Shown one piece after another: positions 43,216-52,383 of a stretch of DNA of 64,000 nt. The notes under the pieces are model-generated. The model saw nothing but the letters and a program-made list of their open reading frames with translations, ran no database searches and had not been told where the DNA came from. The position numbers and the translations under genes were made by a program. Positions within the stretch are counted from its first letter, which is position 1. Every line of letters begins with the position of its first letter. Location of the stretch: the NCBI GenBank assembly GCA_002501135.1, contig DLRQ01000054.1:1-64000 (forward strand). The letters are read 5' to 3'. This DNA comes from Candidatus Neomicrothrix sp. UBA7884. Its GTDB lineage: Bacteria > Actinomycetota > Acidimicrobiia > Acidimicrobiales > MedAcidi-G1.

Positions 43216-45246
43216 TCAGTCCAGGCCGGCCAGAACCTCGAGCAGTGCGTCGCCGTAGCGGTCGACCTTGACAGGTCCGATCCCGGGAACGGCAAGCAGT
43301 TCGGCTGGGGTGGTGGGTCGTAGCTCCAGCAGCGCTTCGAGCGTGGCGTCGGTGAACACAACGAAGGCCGGCACGTTGGCCGATCTGGCGGTTGCCAGAC
43401 GCCAGGCCTTCACAGCTGTCACGTCGGGGTTGTCGGGTGGTTCGGGGCGACGGGTGCGTGAGCGTGCAGCCTTCGCCTGACGACTCTGGTCGCGGGGGTT
43501 TAGGGGCTTGTCGAGCTCGTCAATGGCTGCTTGGAGATCATCGAGCCATGGCGAAGGTGACCTCTTTGATGTACGGGTGCCGAAGGTGCGTTCGGCCGCC
43601 CAGGTGAGGTGAAGTGCCTCCTCGGCACGGCTCAGCGCCACGTAGAGAAGGCGCCGCTCCTCGGCAAGGGACCTCGGGTCGCGGGCATGGGCGATAGGTA
43701 CCAGCCCCTTCTCGAGGCCGGCGATGTGAACGATGGGCCACTCGAGGCCCTTGGCTCCGTGGAAGGTGGAGACCTCTACGGCGTCAGAGGAGGCGTCGAC
43801 TCCGGCACCGGCGTTGCTGTGGGCCCACTTGTTGAAATCGTCGGGGGTTCCGCGTGGGTTGAGGGCCAGAAACTCGTCGATCAGGCGTCGGAGTTCGGAG
43901 AAGGCGGCCTCCCGCTCGGCATCGCGGGGGTTGTCTGACTGGTCTGGGGTATCTGGACCGGTATCGGATCGGAGGTCGCCCAACTGCTCGGCGAGGGATC
44001 CGTTTCTCCTCGTAAGGGAATTCAGGGCGACCTTCACGTCGCCCCGGTCCAGAAGAGCGCTTCCGGAACGTGTCCGGACAGGAATGTCGACATTCTCGAG
44101 GGCCGTGGCAACCACTTCGGCCTGGGCGTTGGTTCGCACGAGCACGGCTTGTTGTGACCACGGTCGGTCGGCTCCACGCGAGTCTCTGACCCTGCGGGCG
44201 ATTGCCGCGGCCTCTGTCCGGGCGTCGGGGTGGGTGGTGAGGGTGGGGTTGGGGCCACTCGGTCTGTTTGCCTCCATTGGGTCACGGTTCGACAGGGCGG
44301 CGGCAGCAGTACGCAGGACCTGTGGAGTGCTGCGGTAGTTCTGACGTAACTCCAGCACCGTGCCGTCGCGAAAGTGGGTGTTGAAGCGGCGCAGGTGGTC
44401 GGCGTCCGCGCCGTTCCATCCGTAGATTGCCTGGTCTGGGTCACCCACCACGCAGAGGTCGTTTCGGCCACCCAGCCAGGCATCGAGCAGGGAGAACTGG
44501 AGAGGGTTGACGTCCTGGAACTCGTCGACGTATAGGTGCCGGAAGCGCCACCGCTGGGCATCGGCGAACAGCTTGGACTTTCTGCCGTCGCCGGTGAGGG
44601 CACGCCTGCAGCCATCGAGCAGGTCGTCGAAGTCGACCATGCCCCTCTGGGACTTGAGGTCCTCGTAGTCCTTGAAGATCCCGGCCATGACCGTGAGCGG
44701 CAACGGTGGGTTCCGGCCGGCCTCCTCGGCCGCAGCGGTGTATCTCTCGGGAGTGACCCGTCGGGCCTTGGCCCATTCGATCTCTCCGACAACGTCGAGG
44801 GTGTCGGTTGCGCGCTTGTCGCGCGGCAGGAGTGATGTGACGAGGCCGAACTTGCGGTCGAGCAGCTGCGGTTCGGTGATGTCGTTGTCGTTCCACCAGA
44901 TCCGCAGCTGGGCGTAGGCGACCGAGTGGAAGGTTCCGGCCGCAACCTGGTCTCGGAGGCCCAGGATGCGCAGCCGGGATCTCAGCTCGGCGGCGGCCTT
45001 ACGGGTGAAGGTGAGGGCCAGAACGCGTCTGGGGTCGCTGCGGCCGGTGAGGGAACGCCAGGCGATGCGGCGGGTAAGTACGCGCGTCTTGCCCGAGCCT
45101 GCTCCGGCGTGGATGGCGAGGGGAACGGCATCGCTGGTGACCGCGTCGGCCTGTGCCTCGTTGAGGCCGTGAAGCAGGGCGTCGGCGACCGCTGATGTTC
45201 CGGCTTCGTCGCTGAGCATGCCGGGTTCCGACACGGGTGAGGACAT
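43216..45246 (-). CDS. uvrD2: ATP-dependent DNA helicase UvrD2
   Basis: A 676-residue superfamily 1A 3'-5' helicase. Walker A IHAGAGSGKTRVLTRRIAW, motif Ia LALTFTRKAAAELRSRL, motif II LYVDEFQDVNPLQFSLL, QAIYGWNGAD, ELRQNYRSTPQVL and STFHGAKGLEWPIVHIAG are in order. The C-terminal HRDC-type domain (VKAWRLATARSANVPAFVVF, LAVPGIGPVKVDRYG) marks the mycobacterial UvrD2 type. Acts in DNA repair and recombination. Preceded on the same strand by the GNAT gene. Confidence 0.92.
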   Translation of the reverse strand: MSSPVSEPGMLSDEAGTSAVADALLHGLNEAQADAVTSDAVPLAIHAGAGSGKTRVLTRRIAWRSLTGRSDPRRVLALTFTRKAAAELRSRLRILGLRDQVAAGTFHSVAYAQLRIWWNDNDITEPQLLDRKFGLVTSLLPRDKRATDTLDVVGEIEWAKARRVTPERYTAAAEEAGRNPPLPLTVMAGIFKDYEDLKSQRGMVDFDDLLDGCRRALTGDGRKSKLFADAQRWRFRHLYVDEFQDVNPLQFSLLDAWLGGRNDLCVVGDPDQAIYGWNGADADHLRRFNTHFRDGTVLELRQNYRSTPQVLRTAAAALSNRDPMEANRPSGPNPTLTTHPDARTEAAAIARRVRDSRGADRPWSQQAVLVRTNAQAEVVATALENVDIPVRTRSGSALLDRGDVKVALNSLTRRNGSLAEQLGDLRSDTGPDTPDQSDNPRDAEREAAFSELRRLIDEFLALNPRGTPDDFNKWAHSNAGAGVDASSDAVEVSTFHGAKGLEWPIVHIAGLEKGLVPIAHARDPRSLAEERRLLYVALSRAEEALHLTWAAERTFGTRTSKRSPSPWLDDLQAAIDELDKPLNPRDQSRQAKAARSRTRRPEPPDNPDVTAVKAWRLATARSANVPAFVVFTDATLEALLELRPTTPAELLAVPGIGPVKVDRYGDALLEVLAGLD

Positions 45247-45285
45247 GGCCGCACCCTACCCACGGCAGGTGACGGCCTTTCTCGG

Positions 45286-45726
45286 CTACCCGCCGGGCAG
45301 TCGCTCCATTGGTACGTGGGGTAGCCCCTCGTCATCGAAGTCGGGCCCGGTTCGCTCGTAGCCCAGCGACCGGTACCAGGATTCGAGGTGGACCTGGGCG
45401 TGGAGGGTTATGCGTCCCGGTGTCGACATATGCACGTGTTCGATGAGCTTTCCGGCGAGCCCCTTGCCGCGGTGTGCCTGGTCGGTGACGACCCTGCCGA
45501 TCCGGTGGCTGCCGTCGGCCTCGGCGAGTAGCCGCAGGTAGGTGGTGATGCCTCCGGCGGGTTCATCGATGAAGACGTGCCGGGTGCCGTCCTCGGAGTC
45601 GCGCCCGTCGGGATCGGTGTAGACGATGTCTTGTTCGACCACGAACACAACCGCCCGCAGCTGCATTATCGAGTAGAGGGTCGACGTGTCCAGTTCGGCG
45701 AACCGGCGGTCGTGGATGGTCGTCAC
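45286..45726 (-). CDS. GNAT-family N-acetyltransferase (ElaA-like)
   Basis: A 146-residue ElaA-type GNAT. LYSIMQLRAVVFVVEQDIVY is the ElaA N-terminal signature and RIGRVVTDQAHRGKGLAGKL holds the acetyl-CoA pyrophosphate loop (R-x-x-G-x-G/A). HAQVHLESWYRSLGYERTGP follows. The GTG at 45726 is used; an ATG at 45792 would add 22 residues and nearly abut the divergent hydrolase start. Substrate unknown. Confidence 0.87.
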   Translation of the reverse strand: MTTIHDRRFAELDTSTLYSIMQLRAVVFVVEQDIVYTDPDGRDSEDGTRHVFIDEPAGGITTYLRLLAEADGSHRIGRVVTDQAHRGKGLAGKLIEHVHMSTPGRITLHAQVHLESWYRSLGYERTGPDFDDEGLPHVPMERLPGG

Positions 45727-45806
45727 ACCGGTGACGGTACCCGAGGTGTATGCACCGAAGGCCTGCCCGGCTTGCTCAGAGGCCACTGGCATCCGATGAT
45801 GGCGCT

Positions 45807-46679
45807 ATGAGTCTCGCCAAGCTGTCCACCGGAATAGAAATCTGCTTCGAGTCGTTCGGTGATGTCGATGCCCCCACGATCTTGTTGATGCACGGCCTGG
45901 GCAGTCAGCTGTTGTTGTGGGAGGAGGGCTTCTGTGAAGGTCTGGCGGCCGCGGGTTTCAGGGTCGTGCGCTACGACCACCGTGACAGCGGGCTTTCCAC
46001 GATGCTCGATGATGGGGTGTCATACACCCTTTCCGACATGGCCGCCGATGCCGTCGGGCTGCTCGACCATCTGGGTGTCGACCGTGCACACATCGTGGGG
46101 TTCTCCCTCGGGGGGATGATCGCGCAGGCCTTCGCCATAGAGCACCCGGACCGGGCCCACAGCCTGGTTTCGATGGGTTCCAACACGGGAAACCCTGATT
46201 TTGGGAGACCCTCCGATGAGGTGCTGGCCGCCCTGGTGGCGCCCGCTCCTGACGCGCCCGGGGAGCGTGCCGCAAAGGACCTCGCCGACCGTCGGCTCTG
46301 GGCGAGCCCCCAGTGGCACGACGACGACCACGCCCTGGCAACGTTCGCCAGGTACGCCGCCCGTTCCGTCCAGCCGCCTGACGCCTTTGAACGCCAGTTC
46401 GCAGCCGGCGCAGGAAACCGAGAGGACGCCCTCAGCGTCCTGGACGTGCCGACACGCGTGGTCCACGGAACCGCCGACACGCTGCTTCCAATGAGCGGCG
46501 GCGAGAGGACGGCAGCGATTGTGCCGGGTGCCGACCTCGTGTTGATCGAGGGCTGGGGTCATGACCTGCCACCGGGCGCATGGCCGCACGTGATCGAGGC
46601 CATCTCAGCGCACGCTCGGAGGGTCGGGGCCGGAGTAGCTGGTGGCACGGGAACGGGAGGAACCGATGGGGGCTCTTGA
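45807..46679 (+). CDS. Alpha/beta-hydrolase-fold protein
   Basis: A 290-residue hydrolase. Oxyanion loop LLMHGLGSQLLLW, nucleophile elbow VGFSLGGMIAQAFA (Ser in GFSLGG), an acid in VVHGTADTLLP and the late His in EGWGHDLPPGAW complete the set. A Gly/Thr-rich tail ends the protein. The ATG at 45807 is divergent from the GNAT gene. Its end overlaps the CoA-transferase-family gene, so ester or thioester cleavage in the same pathway is possible. Confidence 0.88.
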   Translation: MSLAKLSTGIEICFESFGDVDAPTILLMHGLGSQLLLWEEGFCEGLAAAGFRVVRYDHRDSGLSTMLDDGVSYTLSDMAADAVGLLDHLGVDRAHIVGFSLGGMIAQAFAIEHPDRAHSLVSMGSNTGNPDFGRPSDEVLAALVAPAPDAPGERAAKDLADRRLWASPQWHDDDHALATFARYAARSVQPPDAFERQFAAGAGNREDALSVLDVPTRVVHGTADTLLPMSGGERTAAIVPGADLVLIEGWGHDLPPGAWPHVIEAISAHARRVGAGVAGGTGTGGTDGGS

Positions 46680-47808
46680 CGGTGTCCGGGTTGTGGAGCT
46701 CGCCGGAATCGGGCCGGGTCCGTTCTGCGGGATGATGCTCTCAGACATGGGGGCCGATGTCATTCGCATCGACCGTGCCGGCTCCGTTCGTGGTGGCGAT
46801 CCGGCCGAGCCCCCGATGATGGTCAACGACCGGGGACGCCGCAGCGTGGGCGTCGACCTCAAGTCGCCTGAGGGGCTCGAGGTCGTCATGCGCCTCGTCG
46901 AGGGTGCCGAGATGATCTTTGAGGGCTTTCGCCCCGGGGTGGCTGAGCGGCTGGGTGTCGGACCCGATGACTGCATGGCCCGCAACCCGGCTGTCGTGTA
47001 CGGGCGAATGACCGGATGGGGCCAGGAGGGTCCCTACTCGCACGCAGCGGGTCATGACATCAACTACATAGCTCTCGCCGGTGCGCTGGCCCACATGGGC
47101 AGGGACGACTCAGGGCCCGTGCCGCCGCTGAACCTGGTGGGCGACTTCGGCGGTGGTGGCATGTACCTGGCGTTCGGCATGGTCTGTGCCCTGCTGGAGG
47201 CCCGGTCCTCCGGCGAGGGGCAGGTGGTCGACGCTGCGATGGTCGATGGTGTCGCCAGCCTCATGGGCATGTTCCACGGGATGATGGCAACAGGCTTTTG
47301 GGATCCTGCCCGCGGCGCCAACATGCTCGACACGGGTGCCCACTTCTACGACGTGTACGAGTGCTCCGACGGGGTCTGGATCTCGATCGGTTCCATCGAG
47401 TCGCAGTTCTACGCCGAGTTGATCGAGAAGTTGGGCCTCGACCCCGAGGAGTTCGCCGGTCAGCACGACCGGTCACGATGGCCCGACCTGAAGCGTCGGG
47501 TGGCCGAGGTCGTGGCGACCCGGACCCGCAACGAGTGGGACGAGATCCTTGAGGGGAGCGACGTCTGCTACGCGCCGGTTCTCAGCGCCCACGAGGCAAC
47601 CGAGCACCCGCACAACGTCGAGCGCGGCACGTTCGTCGAGGTGGCTGGGCTGGTTCAGCCCGGGCCGGCACCGCGGCTGAGTCGCACCCCCGGCGAGGTG
47701 CAGGGCCCGCCGGCGCATCCGGGCCAGCACACCGACGAGGTCTTGTCAATGGCCGGCTACGACATCGGCGAGATTGCCACCCTGCGCTCGTCAGGGGCGG
47801 TGGCCTGA
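46666..47808 (+). CDS. Alpha-methylacyl-CoA racemase-type CaiB/BaiF protein
   Basis: A 380-residue family III CoA-transferase-fold enzyme. GALDGVRVVELAGIGPGPFC, MLSDMGADVIRIDR and DLKSPEG open it; GWGQEGPYSHAAGHDINYIA carries the His and Asp of AMACR/MCR rather than the transferase Asp pattern, and VVDAAMVDGVASLMGMFHGM follows. It epimerises 2-methyl-branched acyl-CoAs in branched lipid or sterol side-chain oxidation. The ATG at 46666 has GGGAGGAA upstream and overlaps the hydrolase by 14 bases. Confidence 0.88.
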   Translation: MGALDGVRVVELAGIGPGPFCGMMLSDMGADVIRIDRAGSVRGGDPAEPPMMVNDRGRRSVGVDLKSPEGLEVVMRLVEGAEMIFEGFRPGVAERLGVGPDDCMARNPAVVYGRMTGWGQEGPYSHAAGHDINYIALAGALAHMGRDDSGPVPPLNLVGDFGGGGMYLAFGMVCALLEARSSGEGQVVDAAMVDGVASLMGMFHGMMATGFWDPARGANMLDTGAHFYDVYECSDGVWISIGSIESQFYAELIEKLGLDPEEFAGQHDRSRWPDLKRRVAEVVATRTRNEWDEILEGSDVCYAPVLSAHEATEHPHNVERGTFVEVAGLVQPGPAPRLSRTPGEVQGPPAHPGQHTDEVLSMAGYDIGEIATLRSSGAVA

Positions 47809-48200
47809 TGTCCTACCCCGTCGTGTTGACCCTCGCCAGCCTGCGCGACATCCACGAGGGAATGGCCTGGATGATGGTGATCGGCAACGGCATGGCCGGC
47901 GCCTGGGCACTCGCGGCCCACCGTGTCGTAGTCCTGCGCGGCCGGGCGCTGTGGTGGTTCGTGGCGCTGGTGCAGTTGTCGATCGTGGGTCAGGTCACGA
48001 TCGGGGTTGGCCTGGTGGCGGGCCAGGGAATCGACCCGCCGCAGTTCCACCTGTTCTACGGGTTCGTGGCGTTCATCACTGTGGGAATCGTGTACAGCTA
48101 CCGCCAGAGCATGCGGGCCCACCGCTACTTGCTTTACGGCTTCGCCGGCCTGTTCCTGATGGGGCTGGGAATCAGGGCAATGCTCGTAGGGACAGGCTGA
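47808..48200 (+). CDS. Four-helix integral membrane protein of unknown function
   Basis: A 130-residue protein with four predicted membrane helices: LRDIHEGMAWMMVIGNGMAG, LWWFVALVQLSIVGQVTIGV, FHLFYGFVAFITVGIVYSY and YLLYGFAGLFLMGLGIRAML. Conserved-looking His residues (DIHEG, FHLFYG) recall small cytochrome-like or ligand-binding membrane folds, but this is only a resemblance. The ATG overlaps the racemase stop (TGATG), so the three genes form one unit. Confidence 0.75.
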   Translation: MSYPVVLTLASLRDIHEGMAWMMVIGNGMAGAWALAAHRVVVLRGRALWWFVALVQLSIVGQVTIGVGLVAGQGIDPPQFHLFYGFVAFITVGIVYSYRQSMRAHRYLLYGFAGLFLMGLGIRAMLVGTG

Positions 48201-48207
48201 GCGCCAC

Positions 48208-49998
48208 TCAGGTCGAGAGTCGGCTTCGCAGTTCGGTCAACTGGTTCTGCAACTCCTCGGGGAGCCTCTCGCCTACGCGGGTGTAGTGCTGCTCGATCAG
48301 GTCGGCCTCGTGCTGCCATGCGTTCTCGTCGACGGCCAGGAGTGCGGCCATGTCGTCGTCGGTCAGGTTCAGGCCATCGCGGTCAATGGAGTCGAGGCGG
48401 GGTACCAGGCCGATGGCGTTTGGTTCGGCTTCTGAGGTTCCGTCGAGCCTTTCCACCACCCACTTCAGGATCCTGGAGTTTTCGCCGAAGCCGGGCCACA
48501 TGAAGTCTCCGTCGTGGTTCTTGCGGAACCAGTTCACCCAGTACATGCGGGGGAGTTTCTCAGGGTCGGCACCGGCCCCCATCTCGAGCCAGTGGGCGAA
48601 GTAGTCGCCGACGTTGTAGCCGATGAAGGGGAGCATGGCGAACGGGTCGAAGCGAACCTCGCCAACGGTTCCGGCGGCGGCAGCGGTCTTCTCGGAACTA
48701 ATGATCGAACCCAGGAAGACGCCGTGTTCCCAACTGTGTGCTTCAGTTACGAGCGGCACGTTGGTGGCCCTGCGCCCGCCGAACAGGATTGCCGATATCG
48801 GAACCCCTGCGGGGTCTTCCCACTCGGGGGCTATCGACGGGCACTGTGATGCGGGTGCGGTGAACCTGGCGTTGGGATGGGCGGCCGGTGTGCCGCTGTC
48901 GGGGGTCCAGTGCCCACCCTGCCAGTCGGTCAACTCAGCCGGAGGCTCATCGGTCATGCGTTCCCACCAGACGTCACCGTCTGGCGTTGCGGCCACGTTT
49001 GTGTAGATGCAGTTTCCCCACAGCGTCTTCATGGCGTTGGCGTTGGTCTCAAACGAGGTGCCGGGCGCAACGCCGAAGAACCCTGCCTCGGGGTTGATGG
49101 CGTAGAGGCGGCCGTCGTCTCCGAACTTCATCCACGCGATGTCATCGCCGACGGTCTCGACGGTCCAGCCCGGGAGGGTCGGCACGAGCATGGCCATGTT
49201 GGTCTTGCCGCAGGCCGACGGGAAGGCGGCGGCTATGTAGCGCTTCTCTCCGCCGGGGGGCGTGATTCCGAGAATGAGCATGTGTTCGGCCAGCCAGCCG
49301 TCGTCGCGGGCCATGGTGGAAGCGATACGCAGGGCGAAGCACTTCTTCCCGAGTAGGGCGTTGCCGCCGTAGCCCGAGCCGTAGGACCAGATTTCCTTGG
49401 TCTCGGGGAAGTGGGAGATGTACTTGTTGTCGGCATCGCACGGCCAGGGAACATCCCGGGTTCCGTCAACCAGGGGGTGGCCGACAGAGTGGATGCAGGG
49501 AACGAACGGGTCGTCGTTGAGAATGTCGAGGACCGCTTGGCCCATGCGGGTCATGATCCGCATGTTCACGACCACGTAGGGCGAGTCGGTCAACTGAACG
49601 CCTATGTGGGCGATGGGCGAGCCCAGTGGCCCCATGCTGAACGGGACCACGTACATGGTGCGGCCCGTCATCGCTCCGCGGTACAGCCCGAGCATCTCGG
49701 CCTTCAGCTCGTCGGGGTCGCGCCAGTTGTTGGTTGGGCCGGCGTCTCCGGGGCTGGTGGTTGAGATGTAGGTGCGGTCCTCGACCCTTGCCACGTCCGC
49801 CGGGTCGGACAGGGCCAGGTAGCTGTTCTGCCTGAGGTCTTCGTTGAGACGCTCGAAGGTGCCCGCCTCGACGAGCTCGCCGGCCAGCCTGTCGTACTCG
49901 GCTTCGGAGCCGTCGCACCAGTGGATCTGGTCGGGAGTGAGGATTTCCTGCCAGTGGGAGACCCAGTCGATCAACTGCTGGTTACCGGTTGGTGCCAT
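48208..49998 (-). CDS. pckG: Phosphoenolpyruvate carboxykinase (GTP)
   Basis: A 596-residue GTP-dependent PEPCK, the gluconeogenic enzyme turning oxaloacetate into [17 protein letters not shown] at the N-terminus, [20 protein letters not shown], the kinase P-loop [17 protein letters not shown] with its reactive Cys, and the guanine-contacting region near [20 protein letters not shown] are all typical. Length fits the family. Single gene, converging with the membrane-protein gene after seven bases. Confidence 0.96.
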   Translation of the reverse strand: MAPTGNQQLIDWVSHWQEILTPDQIHWCDGSEAEYDRLAGELVEAGTFERLNEDLRQNSYLALSDPADVARVEDRTYISTTSPGDAGPTNNWRDPDELKAEMLGLYRGAMTGRTMYVVPFSMGPLGSPIAHIGVQLTDSPYVVVNMRIMTRMGQAVLDILNDDPFVPCIHSVGHPLVDGTRDVPWPCDADNKYISHFPETKEIWSYGSGYGGNALLGKKCFALRIASTMARDDGWLAEHMLILGITPPGGEKRYIAAAFPSACGKTNMAMLVPTLPGWTVETVGDDIAWMKFGDDGRLYAINPEAGFFGVAPGTSFETNANAMKTLWGNCIYTNVAATPDGDVWWERMTDEPPAELTDWQGGHWTPDSGTPAAHPNARFTAPASQCPSIAPEWEDPAGVPISAILFGGRRATNVPLVTEAHSWEHGVFLGSIISSEKTAAAAGTVGEVRFDPFAMLPFIGYNVGDYFAHWLEMGAGADPEKLPRMYWVNWFRKNHDGDFMWPGFGENSRILKWVVERLDGTSEAEPNAIGLVPRLDSIDRDGLNLTDDDMAALLAVDENAWQHEADLIEQHYTRVGERLPEELQNQLTELRSRLST

Positions 49999-50075
49999 GC
50001 AGTCCCATTGTTATGGCGGCACAGGTGCAAAAGCCACACGATCAGGTGTGACTCCTGTCAATGGCACGGGGTCGA

Positions 50076-50095
50076 GGCCCGGGTCGGGCCCCGGG
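50076..50095 (-). terminator. GC-rich hairpin between the cold-shock-like gene and pckG
   Basis: GGCCCG and CGGGCC pair around GGT, with an alternative CCCGGG/CCCGGG pairing that reaches 50095. It lies just past the stop of the cold-shock-like gene on the minus strand. There is no T-tract, so the assignment is weak. Confidence 0.35.
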
Positions 50096-50099
50096 TTGC

Positions 50100-50324
50100 T
50101 CAGGACAGGTCGGGGGTTCCCATGTCGACCTCGGAGCCGAGGCACAGGCCGGTGGCGCGGCCGTCGCCGTCGAGATTGAACACGACCCGCTGGCCCTGGC
50201 GGAGCATTCGGAATATGGAGCCCTCAATGGCGTCATCTGCCAGATCGAACTCGGCCAGGTCCGACTCGCGGACAAGGATGCCGTCGCCGGTGCCCGGGTC
50301 GTAGGACTTGACAACACCCTGCAC
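50100..50324 (-). CDS. Cold-shock-domain-like small protein
   Basis: A 74-residue OB-fold protein resembling CspA: MQGVVKSYDPGTGDGILVRE is the first strand pair, and GQRVVFNLDGDGRATGLCLG the last. The usual FGFI and VFVH RNA-binding motifs are replaced (GDGILV; FDL), so nucleic-acid binding is not assured. Lies 35 bases downstream of rpmB on the same strand, so probably co-transcribed with it. Confidence 0.68.
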   Translation of the reverse strand: MQGVVKSYDPGTGDGILVRESDLAEFDLADDAIEGSIFRMLRQGQRVVFNLDGDGRATGLCLGSEVDMGTPDLS

Positions 50325-50359
50325 GGGGATTTCTGCTCTCTACCTGGTGTCGGGAGGGA

Positions 50360-50572
50360 TCAGGCCCGGTTGGCCGTTTTGTGCACGGCCTTTGTGACCT
50401 TGCCTGCCTTGATGCAGCCGGTACAGACGTCGATGCGTTTGGTGGTTTTGCCGACCACGGCACGCACGCGTTGGATGTTGGGGTTCCAGCGACGGTTGGT
50501 CCGCCGATGGGAGTGGCTCAGGGACTTGCCGAACCAGGGCTTCTTGCCGCAGATCTCACAGACTGACGCCAT
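50360..50572 (-). CDS. rpmB: Ribosomal protein bL28, zinc-binding form
   Basis: A 70-residue L28. [20 protein letters not shown], the basic [18 protein letters not shown] and [14 protein letters not shown] show the two CxxC pairs of the zinc-containing (C+) form. The ATG at 50572 matches the family start exactly. It faces the fakA-like gene across a 170-base gap that contains three hairpins. Confidence 0.95.
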   Translation of the reverse strand: MASVCEICGKKPWFGKSLSHSHRRTNRRWNPNIQRVRAVVGKTTKRIDVCTGCIKAGKVTKAVHKTANRA

Positions 50573-50599
50573 CACACACCTTGGTCTCTGTTGAATGGA

Positions 50600-50705
50600 C
50601 AGTCGGCTCTCTGGTTGGCCGACTGGACCGGTTATCGAACCGTGAAAGCGTACGGCCGGGCACCCCGTGTCTCCAACCCTTGGCCATGGTGGGCCTAAGG
50701 GTTGG
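50600..50705. promoter_or_regulatory. Three consecutive inverted repeats in the rpmB/fakA divergent region
   Basis: Stem 1: CAGTCGGC (50600-50607) with GCCGACTG (50618-50625). Stem 2: CGGTT (50629-50633) with AACCG (50638-50642), loop ATCG. Stem 3: CCAACCCTT (50673-50681) with AAGGGTTGG (50697-50705), extended inward by GGCC/GGCC with one bulged base. Since both genes read outward, these are not ordinary terminators; leader structure or operator sites fit better. Confidence 0.55.
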
Positions 50706-50742
50706 ACTACCTCGACCACGCCGGTGGTTACGCTCGTGGACC

Positions 50743-52371
50743 GTGACGCTCACATCACTTGACGCCGCTGCCCTGCGCTCGGCGATGAATGCCTTTGCCG
50801 AGGCGCTGTCTGGCCACCGCGAGGTCCTCAACCTCTTGAACGTCTATCCGGTTCCCGACGGCGACACCGGTACCAACATGTACATGACCGTCGAATCGGT
50901 CGTCTCCGGACTGGGTGCACTCGAAGACGGTTCGGACATGGCCGCAGTCACCGGCGCCATCTCGCACGGATCCCTCATGGGTGCCCGTGGCAACTCCGGC
51001 GTCATCTTGTCCCAGATCCTGCGTGGCCTGATGGAGGTCATGTCCGGAACCGGGAAAGTGGACGGACGGGCACTGGCCGATGGTCTGGCAGGTGCCTCTG
51101 CTGCCGCCTACACGGCGGTGATGCGGCCCGTCGAGGGCACCATTCTCACTGTGGTACGTGAGTCGTCCACGGCAGCGCTCAGCTCAGCCGGTGAGGGCGG
51201 TGACCTCCTCGCCGTCGCTGAGGCGGCACGCATCGCCGGTGGCGATGCTCTCGAGCGGACTCCCGAACTCCTTCCGGTGCTGGCCGAGGCCGGTGTGGTC
51301 GATGCGGGTGGCAGCGGTTTCCTGCTCCTGCTTGATGCATTGTTGACAGCGGTCGACGGCCGGGCTCTCCCCGAACCACCCGAGGTCTCAGGACCGGTGG
51401 CCGGGTCGGTAGGCGATGGACATCCTTCCGGACAGGACGGCACCCGTTACGAGGTCATGTACTTTCTCGAGGCCGCCGACGACGATGTCCCGGGCTTCAA
51501 GGAGGCCTGGGACTCCCTCGGCGACTCGATCGTGGTGGTGGGTGGCGACGGAATCTGGAACTGCCACGTCCACACCGACGACATCGGTGCTGCCATAGAG
51601 GCCGGAATCGCGGTTGGGCGACCCCACCGGATAAGGGTCACCGACCTCTACGAGGAGGTCGAGGAGCAGACATGGGTCCGCGAACACATCGAGGACGACG
51701 GCCCGACTGATCCCATCGACTGTGCCGTAGTCGCCGTGGCAAACGGTGATGGGCTCCGTCAGATCTTCAGGTCCCTCGGGGTGCGCAGGGTGGTTGTCGG
51801 TGGCCAGTCCATGAACCCGTCCACTACCGACCTGCTTGAGGCGGTCGAGGCCGTGCCGGCCGACGAGGTCGTGATACTTCCCAACAACGGCAACATCATT
51901 CCCGTAGCCGAACAGGTCGACGGCCAGACCACCAAGACCGTGAGGGTCGTGCCGACCAGGGGGGTCACGGAGGGTTTCGCCTCGTTGCTCGAGTACGACC
52001 CGTGCGGCACTGCAGACGGCAATGCCACCGCAATGGCGGCAGCGGCATCAGCGGTGCTGGCCGGTGAGGTCACCGTGGCTGTACGCGATGCGGGCAGCGA
52101 AGCGGGGGCCATCAGCGAGGGAGACCACCTGGGCCTCTCCGGCGGAAAGGTCATGGTCATTGCAGGCTCTCTCTTCGCTGCCACGACCGGGCTCTTCGAC
52201 ACCGTGGTGACCGACGAGCATGAGTTGGTCACCCTCATCGAGGGTGCCGACGCCGACGAGGCCACGACGGCCTCCATAGTCTCCTGGCTTGAGGCCGAAC
52301 ACCCCGACCTCGAGGTCGAGACCCATGTCGGCGGGCAACCTCTCTACCCCTACTACCTGGGAATCGAGTAG
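50743..52371 (+). CDS. DAK2/FakA-like kinase-domain protein
   Basis: A 542-residue protein with an N-terminal DhaL (DAK2) ATP-binding domain: [20 protein letters not shown] with the metal Asp residues, [20 protein letters not shown] and [21 protein letters not shown] middle domain ([35 protein letters not shown]) and a C-terminal DegV-like half end in [10 protein letters not shown]. This is the architecture of fatty acid kinase FakA, which phosphorylates FakB-bound fatty acids. A FakB is not in this window. The GTG at 50743 precedes [15 protein letters not shown]; followed 12 bases later by recG, the usual actinobacterial order. Confidence 0.88.
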   Translation: MTLTSLDAAALRSAMNAFAEALSGHREVLNLLNVYPVPDGDTGTNMYMTVESVVSGLGALEDGSDMAAVTGAISHGSLMGARGNSGVILSQILRGLMEVMSGTGKVDGRALADGLAGASAAAYTAVMRPVEGTILTVVRESSTAALSSAGEGGDLLAVAEAARIAGGDALERTPELLPVLAEAGVVDAGGSGFLLLLDALLTAVDGRALPEPPEVSGPVAGSVGDGHPSGQDGTRYEVMYFLEAADDDVPGFKEAWDSLGDSIVVVGGDGIWNCHVHTDDIGAAIEAGIAVGRPHRIRVTDLYEEVEEQTWVREHIEDDGPTDPIDCAVVAVANGDGLRQIFRSLGVRRVVVGGQSMNPSTTDLLEAVEAVPADEVVILPNNGNIIPVAEQVDGQTTKTVRVVPTRGVTEGFASLLEYDPCGTADGNATAMAAAASAVLAGEVTVAVRDAGSEAGAISEGDHLGLSGGKVMVIAGSLFAATTGLFDTVVTDEHELVTLIEGADADEATTASIVSWLEAEHPDLEVETHVGGQPLYPYYLGIE

Positions 52372-52383
52372 GGGGCAGCAGGC

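Noticed and set aside
50581..50742. Possible tRNA in the hairpin-rich rpmB/fakA gap.
   Set aside because: No seven-base acceptor stem, no correct T-loop and no anticodon arm with proper spacing on either strand.
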